Positions 27,851 to 36,584 of a stretch of 64,000 nt of DNA are shown piece by piece. Source of the DNA: Rhizobium grahamii (lineage in GTDB: Bacteria > Pseudomonadota > Alphaproteobacteria > Rhizobiales > Rhizobiaceae); assembly GCF_009498215.1 (NCBI RefSeq), contig NZ_CP043499.1:744001-808000 (forward strand), read 5' to 3'. The position numbers and the translations under genes were made by a program. How positions within the stretch are numbered: the stretch's first letter is position 1; each line of letters opens with the position of its first letter. The notes beneath the pieces are model-generated. The model had not been told where the DNA came from. It searched no databases and was given only the letters and a program-made list of their open reading frames with translations.

Positions 27851-28861
27851 TCAGTGCACCTCCAAAGGCATTGCCCGCACCTGCGAGGGCGTCGCGCCGA
27901 AGGTTCGCTTGAAGGCGCGCGTGAAGTGTGAGGCGTTTTCGAAGCCGACATCGAGCGCGATTTCGATCATCGACAGTTTGGGGTTTGCAAGGAGTGCCTT
28001 TGCCCGTTTCAGTCGGACGCGCTTGTAGGCCTGCGCCGGCGACATCCCCGCCTTCTCCATGAAGACGCGCTCGAGCTGCCGCCGCGACAGGCCGACCGAG
28101 GACGCGAGTTCGGGGATCGAGATGCAGTACTCCATGTTCTGTTCCATCAGGATCATCGCAGCCCTGACACGATCATCCTCGTAGTTTTCATAGAGCGGCC
28201 GGTGCGGCTGTACGTCTCCCGGAGATCTTGCCTTCTCGATCTGCAGGACTTCGAGCGCATTTCGTTCCGCCTCGTGGCTGATGTATCGGCGAACAAGAAG
28301 TGCGGCCATGTCTGCGGCGCTGGTTCCGCCCGCACACGAACCGCGCTGGGCGTCGAGATTGAAGAGCCGGTCCGAGCGAGCCGACAGGGTCGGAAACCGC
28401 TCCTTGTAAGCCTGTACATGGAGCCAGCTGACGCAGGAGTTGTGGTTACCCATGAGGCCGGCCTCGGCAAGGATGAAGGTCCCAGTGCAGAGACCTATCA
28501 GGGGAACGCGTTGTGCGGCGGCACGCTTCAGGAATGCGACGGTTTCGTCGTCCACCGGTCGGTCGACGGTCAGTAGACCGCCAACCACCACGATGTAGTC
28601 AAAGCGAGACGGGTCGATGAAGTCGGAGGTCGGCGCGACCTGGACGCCGCAGCTTGAGGTGACGAGATGACGCGTGCTTCCCAGAACCTGCCAATCGGCC
28701 CGCACCCTTCCGGAGCGATCGAACTGATCGCTCGCAAGACGCAAGGTGTCTACGAAAAGGGCGAATGCCGATAGCGTGAATGTCCGCGCAAGCACGAAGC
28801 CAACCTTGAGCTGCTTGGTTGCGACTGCATTTTCCCCGGTTCGAAAATCCTCTGGTCTCAT
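27851..28861 (-). CDS. GlxA-family AraC transcriptional regulator with DJ-1/PfpI-like domain
   Basis: Residues about 15-190 form a DJ-1/PfpI-type amidotransferase-like domain (VGFVLARTFTLSAFALFVD, YIVVVGGLL, LIGLCTGTFILAEAGLM). Residues about 225-330 form an AraC DNA-binding domain with two helix-turn-helices (ISIPELASSVGLSRRQLERV and IEIALDVGFENASHFTRAFK). ATG 28861 has AGGAGG eight bases upstream. Relatives control arginine, choline/betaine or carnitine catabolism. No such genes are adjacent, so the target is unknown. Confidence 0.92.
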   Translation of the reverse strand: MRPEDFRTGENAVATKQLKVGFVLARTFTLSAFALFVDTLRLASDQFDRSGRVRADWQVLGSTRHLVTSSCGVQVAPTSDFIDPSRFDYIVVVGGLLTVDRPVDDETVAFLKRAAAQRVPLIGLCTGTFILAEAGLMGNHNSCVSWLHVQAYKERFPTLSARSDRLFNLDAQRGSCAGGTSAADMAALLVRRYISHEAERNALEVLQIEKARSPGDVQPHRPLYENYEDDRVRAAMILMEQNMEYCISIPELASSVGLSRRQLERVFMEKAGMSPAQAYKRVRLKRAKALLANPKLSMIEIALDVGFENASHFTRAFKRTFGATPSQVRAMPLEVH

Positions 28862-29323
28862 CGGTCATGCCTCCTGTTTCGAAAGCCCATCATCAAGCGA
28901 TCTTAAAATCCCTACGCGAGTGGATCCCGCTCGTCCACGACCACGGCGTTGTGACCAACGACGCAGGCGCAATCCCCGATGCGGAAGAGCGTGTCCGCCA
29001 TCGATCACTTGGGAGCAGCCGACGACGTGTTGTTTGTCGCTGCGAGCCGCTCCAGCGCGCGGGCTAGCCGGTACCGCGCCAGGTACTCCATGACCGAGAT
29101 GCCAAGCAGGGCGAAGTCGCGGTGATCGAACCAACGACGCAGATCACCGCGGTTCTCGCGGGAACGAACATCGTTTCTACGGTTCGCGAATCTCCTTGCT
29201 GGCGATATAATCGCCCGCTTCAGTCGGATTTCAGCAAGGTGCATCTCTTCGACGCGAAGACCGAGAGACGCTTGTCGGCAGGTTGGAAAAAAGGCAGCGA
29301 ACCGAGTTCGCTGCCTCGCCCGG
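28862..29323. other. Intergenic gap, no supported gene
   Basis: These 462 bases lie upstream of the GlxA-type regulator. A minus-strand frame (29005-29244) ends with a helical, Arg-rich stretch (MEYLARYRLARALERL) but has no ribosome site, so it is not called. The regulator promoter should lie within about 28870-28960. Confidence 0.4.
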
Positions 29324-29818
29324 TCAATTGACTGGCTTGATGGACGCCACGATGGCTTTCACTTCCGCGTCGTGCTTGTCTTCCTCGCCCTTGTTGCCCC
29401 AATAGGTGACGACAAGCGCCTTGTCCTGAGACGTCTGGACAAAGAGCAGACCGACGCTGACGGGGCCGTCCTCGTCCTTGCCGTCCCACTCGATCGTCGT
29501 CATGTTCATGCCGTTCACCTCGGTAACCGGCGTGTCTTTCTGCGTCGACGGATCGATGTTGACGCCGTTTTTCGTCAGGAAATCCACGGCGTCGGAGACC
29601 ACCTTCTCGATCGAGCCGTTGTCTGCGACATCGGCGGAAAGATAGACGGCCGAGTCGGCCGACGTTGCTTCGATGCCGCTCTCTGTTTCACTGGGTCCCC
29701 AGCTGTCGGGGATGGTGATGCTGGCGATGGGTGCGTCGCTTGGGAATTTCAGCGTCGCCGCATGGGCGAAGGCGGGAATGGTGAATGCGAGCAGTGCAAG
29801 GGCAATGGTTCTATTCAT
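29324..29818 (-). CDS. Secreted/periplasmic hypothetical protein
   Basis: The 164-residue protein has a clear signal peptide (MNRTIALALLAFTIPAFAHA, cleavage before ATL). The mature domain has evenly spaced beta-strand-like segments (IASITIPDSWGPSE, TTIEWDGKDEDGPVSVGLLF, KALVVTYWG) and ends AIVASIKPVN. This pattern resembles small periplasmic histidine-kinase-associated or lipocalin-like proteins, but I do not recognise the family. ATG 29818 is preceded by AAGGA; a longer frame to 29839 is rejected. Confidence 0.75.
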   Translation of the reverse strand: MNRTIALALLAFTIPAFAHAATLKFPSDAPIASITIPDSWGPSETESGIEATSADSAVYLSADVADNGSIEKVVSDAVDFLTKNGVNIDPSTQKDTPVTEVNGMNMTTIEWDGKDEDGPVSVGLLFVQTSQDKALVVTYWGNKGEEDKHDAEVKAIVASIKPVN

Positions 29819-30013
29819 CGGAAAATCCTTGGGGGCCACGAGCGACGAATAGCGCCGATATCTTAATATCCCACCTCAACCCTGTAAGATGTTCGACAGA
29901 AACCCGACCTCACTGGCACGTGCAAGAAGCCGTACGACATCACTCTACTGTACGCATGCGATACAAACGGTTCGCCCAGCTCGACGGTTCCGCCGCACGC
30001 GATCGAAGATCGC

Positions 30014-30916
30014 CTACTGTTGCGATGCAGGCGTGCGTGCCGCGATTACTAGTCGTCGTTCCCAGGCGACGAGTACAATGCTGGAGCCGACGATCAGCAG
30101 CGCACCGATGAAGACGTTGAGCGTCGGTACTTCAGCCCAGATCGCATAGCCGTAAACGAAGGCCCAGATGAGCCCCGTATATTCCACCGGCGCGAGCGCG
30201 GAGGCTGGTGCATGACGAAAGCCTTCGTAAAGGAGGAACTGGCCGACCGTTGCGACCACACCGAGCGCAATCATGAGCATCCAGCCGATGGCGTCAGGCG
30301 TCTTCCATATCCACGGGAAGGAGACAGCGCATGCGAGACCGAACAGCAGGCTCGTGGCATACATCTGCGTCAACGTGCTTTCGCTTCGGCTCACCAGACG
30401 GACAAGGATCGTGCTCCACGCCCAGCACAGGCCCGCCACGATGCACATGGCGGCTGGGATGAGGTTCGGGGAATGTGTCGGATTGGCTGCGACCAACACG
30501 CCGACGAAGCCTCCCACGCCGGCGATCCAGCGCCCTACCCCGACGGATTCCTTCAAGACGATGATCGACAGGAAAATCGTTATGATCGGAGCCGAGAAGT
30601 AGAGTGTGGTCAGCTCCGCCAGGCCGATATGTCGCGCAGCATTGTAGAAAAGCAGCCAGGCGATGAGCATGAGCGCCGCGCGAAGAACGACCGTGTTCCT
30701 GTAGGGACTCTTGAAGATCGAGGGGTGACGGCGATAGCGCAGGAGCACACCGGTGACCAGCACGATCACCAGACTGCGCATGAACAGGATCTGCGGAACT
30801 TCATAGTCGGCCACAAGCCATTTCACCAAGGCATCCTGCAACGCGAAGCATGAATATCCGGCTGACGCCAGCGCAATGCCCACCAAAGGGCTCGCGGTGG
30901 TTTTTCCAAAAGTCAT
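30014..30916 (-). CDS. EamA/DMT-superfamily transporter
   Basis: The 300-residue protein has ten predicted membrane helices arranged as two EamA repeats. The first ends with LYFSAPIITIFLSIIVLKE and the second with the APVEYTGLIWAFVYGYAIWAE segment. It is an inner-membrane exporter of small metabolites. It follows the DAO-family flavoenzyme by 21 bases on the same strand, so the two are probably co-transcribed and may act on an amino-acid-like compound. Confidence 0.9.
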   Translation of the reverse strand: MTFGKTTASPLVGIALASAGYSCFALQDALVKWLVADYEVPQILFMRSLVIVLVTGVLLRYRRHPSIFKSPYRNTVVLRAALMLIAWLLFYNAARHIGLAELTTLYFSAPIITIFLSIIVLKESVGVGRWIAGVGGFVGVLVAANPTHSPNLIPAAMCIVAGLCWAWSTILVRLVSRSESTLTQMYATSLLFGLACAVSFPWIWKTPDAIGWMLMIALGVVATVGQFLLYEGFRHAPASALAPVEYTGLIWAFVYGYAIWAEVPTLNVFIGALLIVGSSIVLVAWERRLVIAARTPASQQ

Positions 30917-30937
30917 TAAAGAACCTCGTAAAACATA

Positions 30938-32293
30938 CTAAATCGCCGGCCCCAGTCGGATCGGACTGCCATCGCAGAAGCGATCGAAGCGGAAGCGGCG
31001 GATATCGTGACCGACGGAATTGCCCTGGATCATGTCGGAGACGACCCTGCCAACACCGGGACCGATGCCGAAGCCGTGACCACTCATCCCAGTTGCGACC
31101 AGCAGACCGGCGATCGCAGGCACGCGATCGATGATGGGAACGACGTCGGGCATCGCATCGATCATTCCCGCCCAGGTCGCCTTGAGGCGCACTTTTCCGA
31201 GATTCGGGAAAAGCGCCGGAAAGTTGCGCTCGATCGCATCGAGACTTGAGCGGACCGGAGCGGGGTTGAGCACCCGCATCCGTTCGAACGGGCTTTCGCT
31301 ATCCGGCGACCAGTCGCGTGGTGTCGACCAGCCATCGGGGTATCCCGTTGGCGCAATAGGGTGATACCGCGTTCCTGCGGGATGGGCCATGAGCGCCGGC
31401 AGATATTTCGTGGCGTGCCGGAATGCGTCGGGCCCGACATAGAGCAGATTGCTCCCACCCGCCGCCAGCGTGTAGCCGCCGTCCTGCCGCCGTCGAAACG
31501 CAATGCCGTGCTCGATAGCGGCGCCCTTGTAGACCTCGGGCAGCGGTTCAGTCGCGGCAACGGTCGCCCTGACGCTCAACTGCGGGATCACCACATGGTG
31601 CTTTCGCAAGAACAGCGACGACCAGGCGCCGCTGGCGACGAGGACGGTGGAGGTTTCAATGCGACCGGCCTCGGTCCATACGCCGCTGATCCTTCCTGCG
31701 GCGACGTCGAGTCCCCGCGCCGCACAATTCTCCACGATCGTCACCCCCAGCCGCGAGGCCAGCCGCGCGAGCGCAGGCACCGCCAGCCAGGGTTCGGCCC
31801 GCATGTCGGACGGTGTCGTCATCGCCCCGGCGTAGCGCTTGGACATGCCTTGGATGAGGCTTGATGTTTCATTGCCATCGACAAGGCGCGTGTCGACGTC
31901 GTGAGCGGCGGCGATCCGCATGAAGGCCTCGAAGGCTGCCATTTCCTTGTCGGAACTCGCCAGATAAGTCACGCCGGTCTCGTTGAGGCCGATATCTTCG
32001 CCGGTTTCCTGCGCAAGCTCCCGCCAGAGCCGGCACGCCTCGATGACGATTGGCAACTCGTCTGCATCGCGTCCCTGCTTTCGGATCCATCCCCAGTTCC
32101 GTGACGATTGCTCGGCTGCGATGCGGCCCTTTTCGAGCAGCGTGACAGAAATATTCCGCTTCGCCAGGAAAAGAGCTGTAGTGACACCAATAACGCCACC
32201 ACCGATGATGACGACATCTGACGATTTCGGCAGTGGGCTTTGAAATTGAACGGGATCGGCTACGGAGAACGGGAAATTGGGCACGCGACGCAT
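30938..32293 (-). CDS. FAD-dependent oxidoreductase of the D-amino-acid oxidase/dehydrogenase (DAO) family
   Basis: The protein has about 451 residues. The FAD-binding motif is VVIIGGGVIGVTTALFLAKR, followed by LLEKGRIAAEQSSRNWGWIRKQGRD. The C-terminal FAD segment is VATGMSGHGFGIGPGVGRVVSD. This is the pattern of cytosolic or membrane-associated deaminating flavoenzymes such as D-amino-acid dehydrogenase and sarcosine or glycine oxidases. The frame extends to 32398, but ATG 32293 (MRRVPNFPF) is chosen as the first plausible start. It is upstream of an EamA exporter on the same strand. The substrate is unknown. Confidence 0.88.
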   Translation of the reverse strand: MRRVPNFPFSVADPVQFQSPLPKSSDVVIIGGGVIGVTTALFLAKRNISVTLLEKGRIAAEQSSRNWGWIRKQGRDADELPIVIEACRLWRELAQETGEDIGLNETGVTYLASSDKEMAAFEAFMRIAAAHDVDTRLVDGNETSSLIQGMSKRYAGAMTTPSDMRAEPWLAVPALARLASRLGVTIVENCAARGLDVAAGRISGVWTEAGRIETSTVLVASGAWSSLFLRKHHVVIPQLSVRATVAATEPLPEVYKGAAIEHGIAFRRRQDGGYTLAAGGSNLLYVGPDAFRHATKYLPALMAHPAGTRYHPIAPTGYPDGWSTPRDWSPDSESPFERMRVLNPAPVRSSLDAIERNFPALFPNLGKVRLKATWAGMIDAMPDVVPIIDRVPAIAGLLVATGMSGHGFGIGPGVGRVVSDMIQGNSVGHDIRRFRFDRFCDGSPIRLGPAI

Positions 32294-32450
32294 CCAGACG
32301 GCAAGAGACCAGCTCCTCGTAATCACACTTGTGTGGCAGTTCAAGAACAGCAAGACGTTTTGAGGGAGTGTGCGGGAATGGTGCCACACGCGGCCCAAGT
32401 CGGGGCCATTTTAGCGCCGCAGGACCGCTCGTCGAGTTAACGGATGGACA

Positions 32451-32483
32451 AAAGAAAAAAGGGCCGACGGAAAACCGCGGCCC
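32451..32483 (-). terminator. Rho-independent terminator of the small RNA
   Basis: On the minus strand a nine-pair stem (GGGCCGCGG with its partner, one bulged base) closes a four-base UUUU loop. It is followed by six T, one C and three T. The A-run on the plus strand is 32451-32460. No minus-strand coding gene lies upstream of it, which is why an sRNA was sought. Confidence 0.8.
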
Positions 32484-32567
32484 ATAAGGTGTGAAGGTCA
32501 AAAACCTCCAGAGGGGAACAGCTGCTGCGGCGGAACTGGGAGGAAAGCCGCCATGTGCATCAGCTGT
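32451..32567 (-). ncRNA. AbcR-like (alpha-r15-type) trans-acting small RNA
   Basis: Read on the minus strand, about 115 nt form a typical alphaproteobacterial sRNA. The outer stem ACAGCTG/CAGCTGT (32561-32567 with 32518-32524) and inner stem GCGGC/GCCGC (47-51 with 27-31 of 325xx) present a 15-base loop (32532-32546). That loop contains the anti-Shine-Dalgarno stretch CUUUCCUCCC. A second C-rich segment (GUUCCCCUC) and a small AGGU/ACCU hairpin follow. A GC-rich terminator with U-run closes it at 32451-32483. A -10-like CATAAC lies at 32572-32577. This layout matches AbcR sRNAs, which bind Hfq and block translation of ABC-transporter mRNAs. No protein gene explains the terminator. The family name is from remembered features, not a search. 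Confidence 0.68.
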
Positions 32568-32615
32568 AGGCGTTATGCACTTTTTTTGACCGCTTGGAAA
32601 ACATTTTTTGTGCAA

Positions 32616-32636
32616 CGCAGCTATGCAAATGCTGCG
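32616..32636. promoter_or_regulatory. LysR-type dyad upstream of the small RNA
   Basis: CGCAGC at 32616-32621 and GCTGCG at 32631-32636 form a perfect dyad around nine bases. It is centred about 59 bases upstream of the predicted sRNA start, where LysR-type activators bind. In related bacteria AbcR genes are activated by the LysR regulator VtlR/LsrB (established for other genomes). Its action here is inference. The rest of 32640-32878 shows no gene. Confidence 0.5.
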
Positions 32637-32878
32637 GTGCTCCTATTGGAAGGAAACGCTGGGAACGGAAAAAGGAGCTGTTCAGCCGCGAACCAAGGCG
32701 AGATACGTCGGCTTCGACGGGAAAGATTTGTATTCTAATGTTTCAGACGCCTCTGAGCATACGCTTCCATATAAAATTGGCCCGATCCGGATATATGCCG
32801 GACAACTCCCCTTGGTTTAGGTGATTGTCGAAACCGCCGCGCAACGCGGCTAGAAACACCTGCGCCCGGAGCTAGATC

Positions 32879-33898
32879 ATGATTGCATCGTTGACAAACA
32901 GGGAGCGTGCCTACAACGAGTTTGCAAGCGTGCTCGATCAGTCTGCCTACGAACCTCTTCCTGAAGACTGGCTGATCGGAATGACCGATATCGTTCATTC
33001 TACTGAGGTGATCGGACAGGGGCGCTATCGCGATGTAAACCGCGCAGGTGTTGCGATCATCGCGGCTCTCGGCAATGCCTTGGGTACGTTCGATTTCCCG
33101 TTCACCTTCGGAGGAGATGGCGCAGCTTTCGCCGTGCAGGGCACTGCCCGGGACACGGCGGAGATGGCGCTTCGTCAGGTCGCGGCATACGCGGAACGGG
33201 AGCTCGGGCTGGAGATGCGCGCCGGCTTGACGAGCTTGCGCGACATCCGCGCGAATGGCCACGATGTAAGGATCGCACCTTATGCCGCATCGAGCAATGT
33301 GACCTACACCATGTTTTCAGGGGGCGGAATCCGCTGGATGGAGGAGCAGTTGAAGCTCGGACGCATCCAGTCTCCCGGCGACCGAGAAGGAAGTGCCGAC
33401 GCTCCTGATTTGACCGGCCTTTCCTGCGACTGGGCACCCTTTGCCAACAACAACGGGACAATTTTGTCCCTGCTGGTCGCGCCACGGGCGGAAGAAAGTG
33501 CTGCTTTCACGCATCTCGCGAAGCGCATCGTCGAGGTGTTTGATCGTGATCCGCGCAATTCCATACCGCTTCCGCAAGAGCGCCCGGCAGGGGATCCAAA
33601 GAGCGGCAGGATCAATGCTAAGATCTGGACCACCGCCGCTCAGAATTCCGACTTCCGCAAGTATGACGATGCGCTCCGCCTCACGGTGGACTGCTCGCTG
33701 GAGCAGGTCGAAATCGTGAGGTCGATGCTCAAGGCTGCAGAGCTACGTGGCGAAGTCACCTACGGCCTTCATTGCCAATCACATGCGATCATGACCTGCT
33801 TCGTGCCGTCGTCTAACCCCCATGCACACCGTCACTTCCTCGACGGCATGGATGGCGGTTACTCGATGGCGGCCGCCATGATGCGCAAGGCGGCATAA
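32879..33898 (+). CDS. DUF3095-family protein (cyclase-related)
   Basis: The 339-residue protein carries the N-terminal block MTDIVHSTEVIGQGRYRDVNRAG and FTFGGDGAAFAV, which resemble the metal and substrate motifs of class III adenylyl cyclases. DUF3095 proteins were noticed for this resemblance. The aspartates of TDIV and GGDGA are retained here, so catalytic activity is possible but unproven. CGGAG precedes ATG 32879 by seven bases. It is the second cyclase-like gene of the window and is convergent with the antiporter gene 20 bases away. Confidence 0.85.
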   Translation: MIASLTNRERAYNEFASVLDQSAYEPLPEDWLIGMTDIVHSTEVIGQGRYRDVNRAGVAIIAALGNALGTFDFPFTFGGDGAAFAVQGTARDTAEMALRQVAAYAERELGLEMRAGLTSLRDIRANGHDVRIAPYAASSNVTYTMFSGGGIRWMEEQLKLGRIQSPGDREGSADAPDLTGLSCDWAPFANNNGTILSLLVAPRAEESAAFTHLAKRIVEVFDRDPRNSIPLPQERPAGDPKSGRINAKIWTTAAQNSDFRKYDDALRLTVDCSLEQVEIVRSMLKAAELRGEVTYGLHCQSHAIMTCFVPSSNPHAHRHFLDGMDGGYSMAAAMMRKAA

Positions 33899-33918
33899 GG
33901 TCGTCACTAGAATCCTGC

Positions 33919-35502
33919 TCAGGCCTTCGCCGAAATCGCACTCAGTTCTTCCAGGTCGAGATCTCGCTCAAGCTCCTGTAGGGTCTCGTCGTCGATCTCA
34001 CCTGCCCGGTGGAGCCGAATAAGCTCCTTTCGCCCGACGGCGACGGCTTCCAGCACAACGTCGAAATGGGCATGAAGCACCGGCTTGTAATCCTCGGTGC
34101 GGGCCGCGTAGTCGATAATAGCAGTCGCCCTGCGCTGGTAGCGTTCAAGCAGTTGAGGATGGATGAGCTTCCCGTCGCGATCGTAGGCGAGATCGCGCAC
34201 CGATGCGAACTGTACCTGCGCCATCGCCGCTTCGGCCTCGCTCATTGTCATCCGAGCTTTTTCGGATTCCGGCTCGGTGAGGCCGGCCCAGCTGATCACC
34301 CGACCGAGCGTCGTACCTTGCACAAGGACCGTCCCGACAATCACGGCAAAGGCCATGACGAGAATGAAGTCGCGGTCGGGGAAATCCTGCGGCAGGCTCA
34401 GTGCAAGAGCCAGGGTCACAACTCCACGGACACCGGCCCATCCGAGAACCACGACCCCGCCCCCGCCTATTGGTGCGGTCTTCGCCAGGCCGAGACCGTT
34501 GCACACCCGAATGACAAGCTCGGATCCGAATATCCATGCAAAGCGCGTGACGACGAGCGCAAGCAGGATTGCCAGCGCTGGCAGCGCCATCGTCTCGGCC
34601 AGCTGGCCGAACCCTCCACCGCGCTCCACCACATCCCGGAGCGACAGGCCAATCAGGATGAATACGGAGGCTTCCATGAGGAAGACGAAAACTTCCCAGA
34701 ACGACGTTCCGCGCATGCGTGTGGCGGCGGATAGAACGGTATGCTGGTGCCAGGTCGCGACCAGCCCCGTGGTCACGGTGGCTATCACGCCGGAGACATG
34801 CAGAAACTCGCCAAGCAGGTAGGAGATCCATGCGAGCAGCGTTGTCGCTGCGATAATGAGGTATTCGTCGCCGAGACGACGAACGAATTTCACCCACACG
34901 GTTCCAACGACAGCGCCGACCAGCGCGCCTCCGATGGCGAGCAGGAAGAAATTGCCGATGGCGCTGGTGGCGCTGAAGGTTCCCGTCGCCGCCGCGGCAA
35001 CCGCGAACCTGAAAAGCACCAGGCCGCTGGCGTCATTCAGCAAGCTCTCGCCTTCGAGCAGGATCTGCAGCCGGCGTGGCAGCTTCACGCGTTCAAGCAC
35101 TGCCCGGGCGGACACGGCGTCTGGAGGTGATACGATCGCACCAAGAGCAGCGCATGCAGCCCAGGGAAGCGCCGGCATGAGAAGGTGAGCCACGACTGCG
35201 ATCATCACGGTCGTAAAGAACACGGCGCCGATTGCGAGCGAGGCGATGCCCACCATGTGCCGTCGCAACCTGCCAACTGCGATCGACCAGGCACCATCCA
35301 GAAGCAGCGGAGGAAGGAATATGACGAGCACCAGTTCCGGATCGACCGTGATCGCCGGCAGGCCGGGAACGAAGGCAAGAGTCGCGCCGCCGGCAAGCAA
35401 TGCCACTGATGGCGGCAGCCCAAGCCTTCGCGCGAGGTAATGAAGGGCGATGATCGCAAGGAACATCGCGATCACCAGTTCGAAGAGATGTGTTGCGTCC
35501 AT
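33919..35502 (-). CDS. CPA1-family Na+/H+ antiporter (NhaP-like)
   Basis: The protein has about 527 residues with 11-13 membrane helices. The antiporter core motifs are visible: IVSPPDAVSARAVLERV (membrane aspartate of the unwound helix), LLEGESLLNDASGLVLFRFA (ND pair) and LGWAGVRGVVTLALALS. A cytosolic C-terminal tail of about 110 residues is charged and helical (ELERDLDLEELSAISAKA) and probably regulatory. The start at 35502 has GGGGAG upstream. It appears monocistronic and would serve sodium or pH homeostasis. Confidence 0.93.
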   Translation of the reverse strand: MDATHLFELVIAMFLAIIALHYLARRLGLPPSVALLAGGATLAFVPGLPAITVDPELVLVIFLPPLLLDGAWSIAVGRLRRHMVGIASLAIGAVFFTTVMIAVVAHLLMPALPWAACAALGAIVSPPDAVSARAVLERVKLPRRLQILLEGESLLNDASGLVLFRFAVAAAATGTFSATSAIGNFFLLAIGGALVGAVVGTVWVKFVRRLGDEYLIIAATTLLAWISYLLGEFLHVSGVIATVTTGLVATWHQHTVLSAATRMRGTSFWEVFVFLMEASVFILIGLSLRDVVERGGGFGQLAETMALPALAILLALVVTRFAWIFGSELVIRVCNGLGLAKTAPIGGGGVVVLGWAGVRGVVTLALALSLPQDFPDRDFILVMAFAVIVGTVLVQGTTLGRVISWAGLTEPESEKARMTMSEAEAAMAQVQFASVRDLAYDRDGKLIHPQLLERYQRRATAIIDYAARTEDYKPVLHAHFDVVLEAVAVGRKELIRLHRAGEIDDETLQELERDLDLEELSAISAKA

Positions 35503-35593
35503 GCGTCTCCCCGACACGGCCAAGCTCGCAGCAGACTAGCACAGAATTTTGCCGGTCAAACTGCAACACGGGGAGCCGTCAGGCGATCGCTTG

Positions 35594-35624
35594 ACACCTT
35601 CGGACGAATGACGTCCGAAGGTGT
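35594..35624 (-). terminator. Hairpin after the aldo/keto reductase gene
   Basis: A perfect 12-bp inverted repeat (ACACCTTCGGAC and its complement) encloses a seven-base loop 16 bases past the reductase stop. It has no following T-run but sits where a terminator is expected. Confidence 0.6.
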
Positions 35625-35639
35625 GCCCACGTTACTGGC

Positions 35640-36473
35640 TCAAGCAACCTTGTCCCAGCTAGGAGCGAGACCGTCAGGCGACACGATCCTGCCGTCGGCT
35701 TTGGCGAGCGCATGGATCGCCGCCATTTCGTCGCGCGATAGGTTGAGATCGAAGATCGCCAGGTTTTCGGCAACACGAGCCTCGCTGACAGTCTTGGAGA
35801 GCGCGATGATACCATCCTGCTGCACAAGCCAGCGCAACACCACCTGCGCGACCGTCTTGCCGTGATTTGCGCCAATATCCTTCAGAACCGGATCGGAGAA
35901 AACCTTGCCGTCGGCCATACCGAAATAGCCCGTCACGGACATGTCGGCCGCCTTTGCTGCGGCAATGACGACGTCCTGATTGATATAGGGATGGTACTCG
36001 ATCTGGTTGGTGACGAGCGGCGCCTTGGAAAGGGCGCGCGCTTCCGCCATGAGCGCAGTCGTAAAGTTGGAGACGCCGATATGGCGAACCTTGCCTGCCT
36101 CCTTTACGTCGTTGAGCGCCGATATCTGCTCGGCGAGGGAGACTTTATCATTCGGCCAGTGCAGCAAGAGAAGGTCGACATAGTCGGTCTTGAGCTTTGC
36201 CAGGCTCTCGTCGACCGACTTCAGGAAAGCCTCACGCTTGTAGTTCTCGACCCACACCTTCGTGGTCAGGAATATGTCGCGGCGCTGGATGCCTGACGTG
36301 ACGATTGCTTCGCCGACTTCGGCCTCGTTTCCGTAGATCTGCGCGGTATCGACGTGGCGGAAGCCAAGCTTCAGCGCATGCGGCACGATCTTGAGAACGT
36401 CGCTGCCAGGAATCCGGAAAGTGCCGAAGCCGAGAGCAGGAATGGTTACGCCATTGGCGGTTACAGTGTGCAT
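35640..36473 (-). CDS. Aldo/keto reductase (2,5-diketo-gluconate reductase-like)
   Basis: The 277-residue (beta/alpha)8 enzyme has the catalytic tetrad in context: Asp and Tyr in VDTAQIYGNEAEVG, Lys in LTTKVWVENY and His in LLLLHWPNDK. The C-terminal ALSKTVSEARVAENL binds NADPH. The class reduces aldehydes and ketones such as methylglyoxal or diketogluconate. It lies between two hairpins, with the MFS gene upstream behind its own terminator, so it is probably transcribed alone. Confidence 0.93.
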   Translation of the reverse strand: MHTVTANGVTIPALGFGTFRIPGSDVLKIVPHALKLGFRHVDTAQIYGNEAEVGEAIVTSGIQRRDIFLTTKVWVENYKREAFLKSVDESLAKLKTDYVDLLLLHWPNDKVSLAEQISALNDVKEAGKVRHIGVSNFTTALMAEARALSKAPLVTNQIEYHPYINQDVVIAAAKAADMSVTGYFGMADGKVFSDPVLKDIGANHGKTVAQVVLRWLVQQDGIIALSKTVSEARVAENLAIFDLNLSRDEMAAIHALAKADGRIVSPDGLAPSWDKVA

Positions 36474-36561
36474 TGTTTGTCTCCAGGGAATTGAGAGGGG
36501 CGTTCAATTTGAGCGTTTTGGGCGAGGATCAAGAGCACTAGACATGTCTGGCGGATCGGAA

Positions 36562-36579
36562 TGGGGGCGTTTGCCCCCA
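36562..36579 (-). terminator. Hairpin terminator after the AraJ-type MFS gene
   Basis: TGGGGGC at 36562-36568 pairs with GCCCCCA at 36573-36579 around a four-base GTTT loop. It lies six bases past the MFS stop and separates it from the reductase gene. Confidence 0.6.
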
Positions 36580-36584
36580 AGTGA

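Noticed and set aside
29005..29244. Minus-strand frame of 79 codons with an Arg-rich helical tail
   Set aside because: No ribosome site, an unlikely N-terminal half, and no family resemblance strong enough to call it.
32553..32824. Short plus-strand open frames before the DUF3095 gene
   Set aside because: They overlap the sRNA and its promoter region, have no ribosome sites and unlikely composition.
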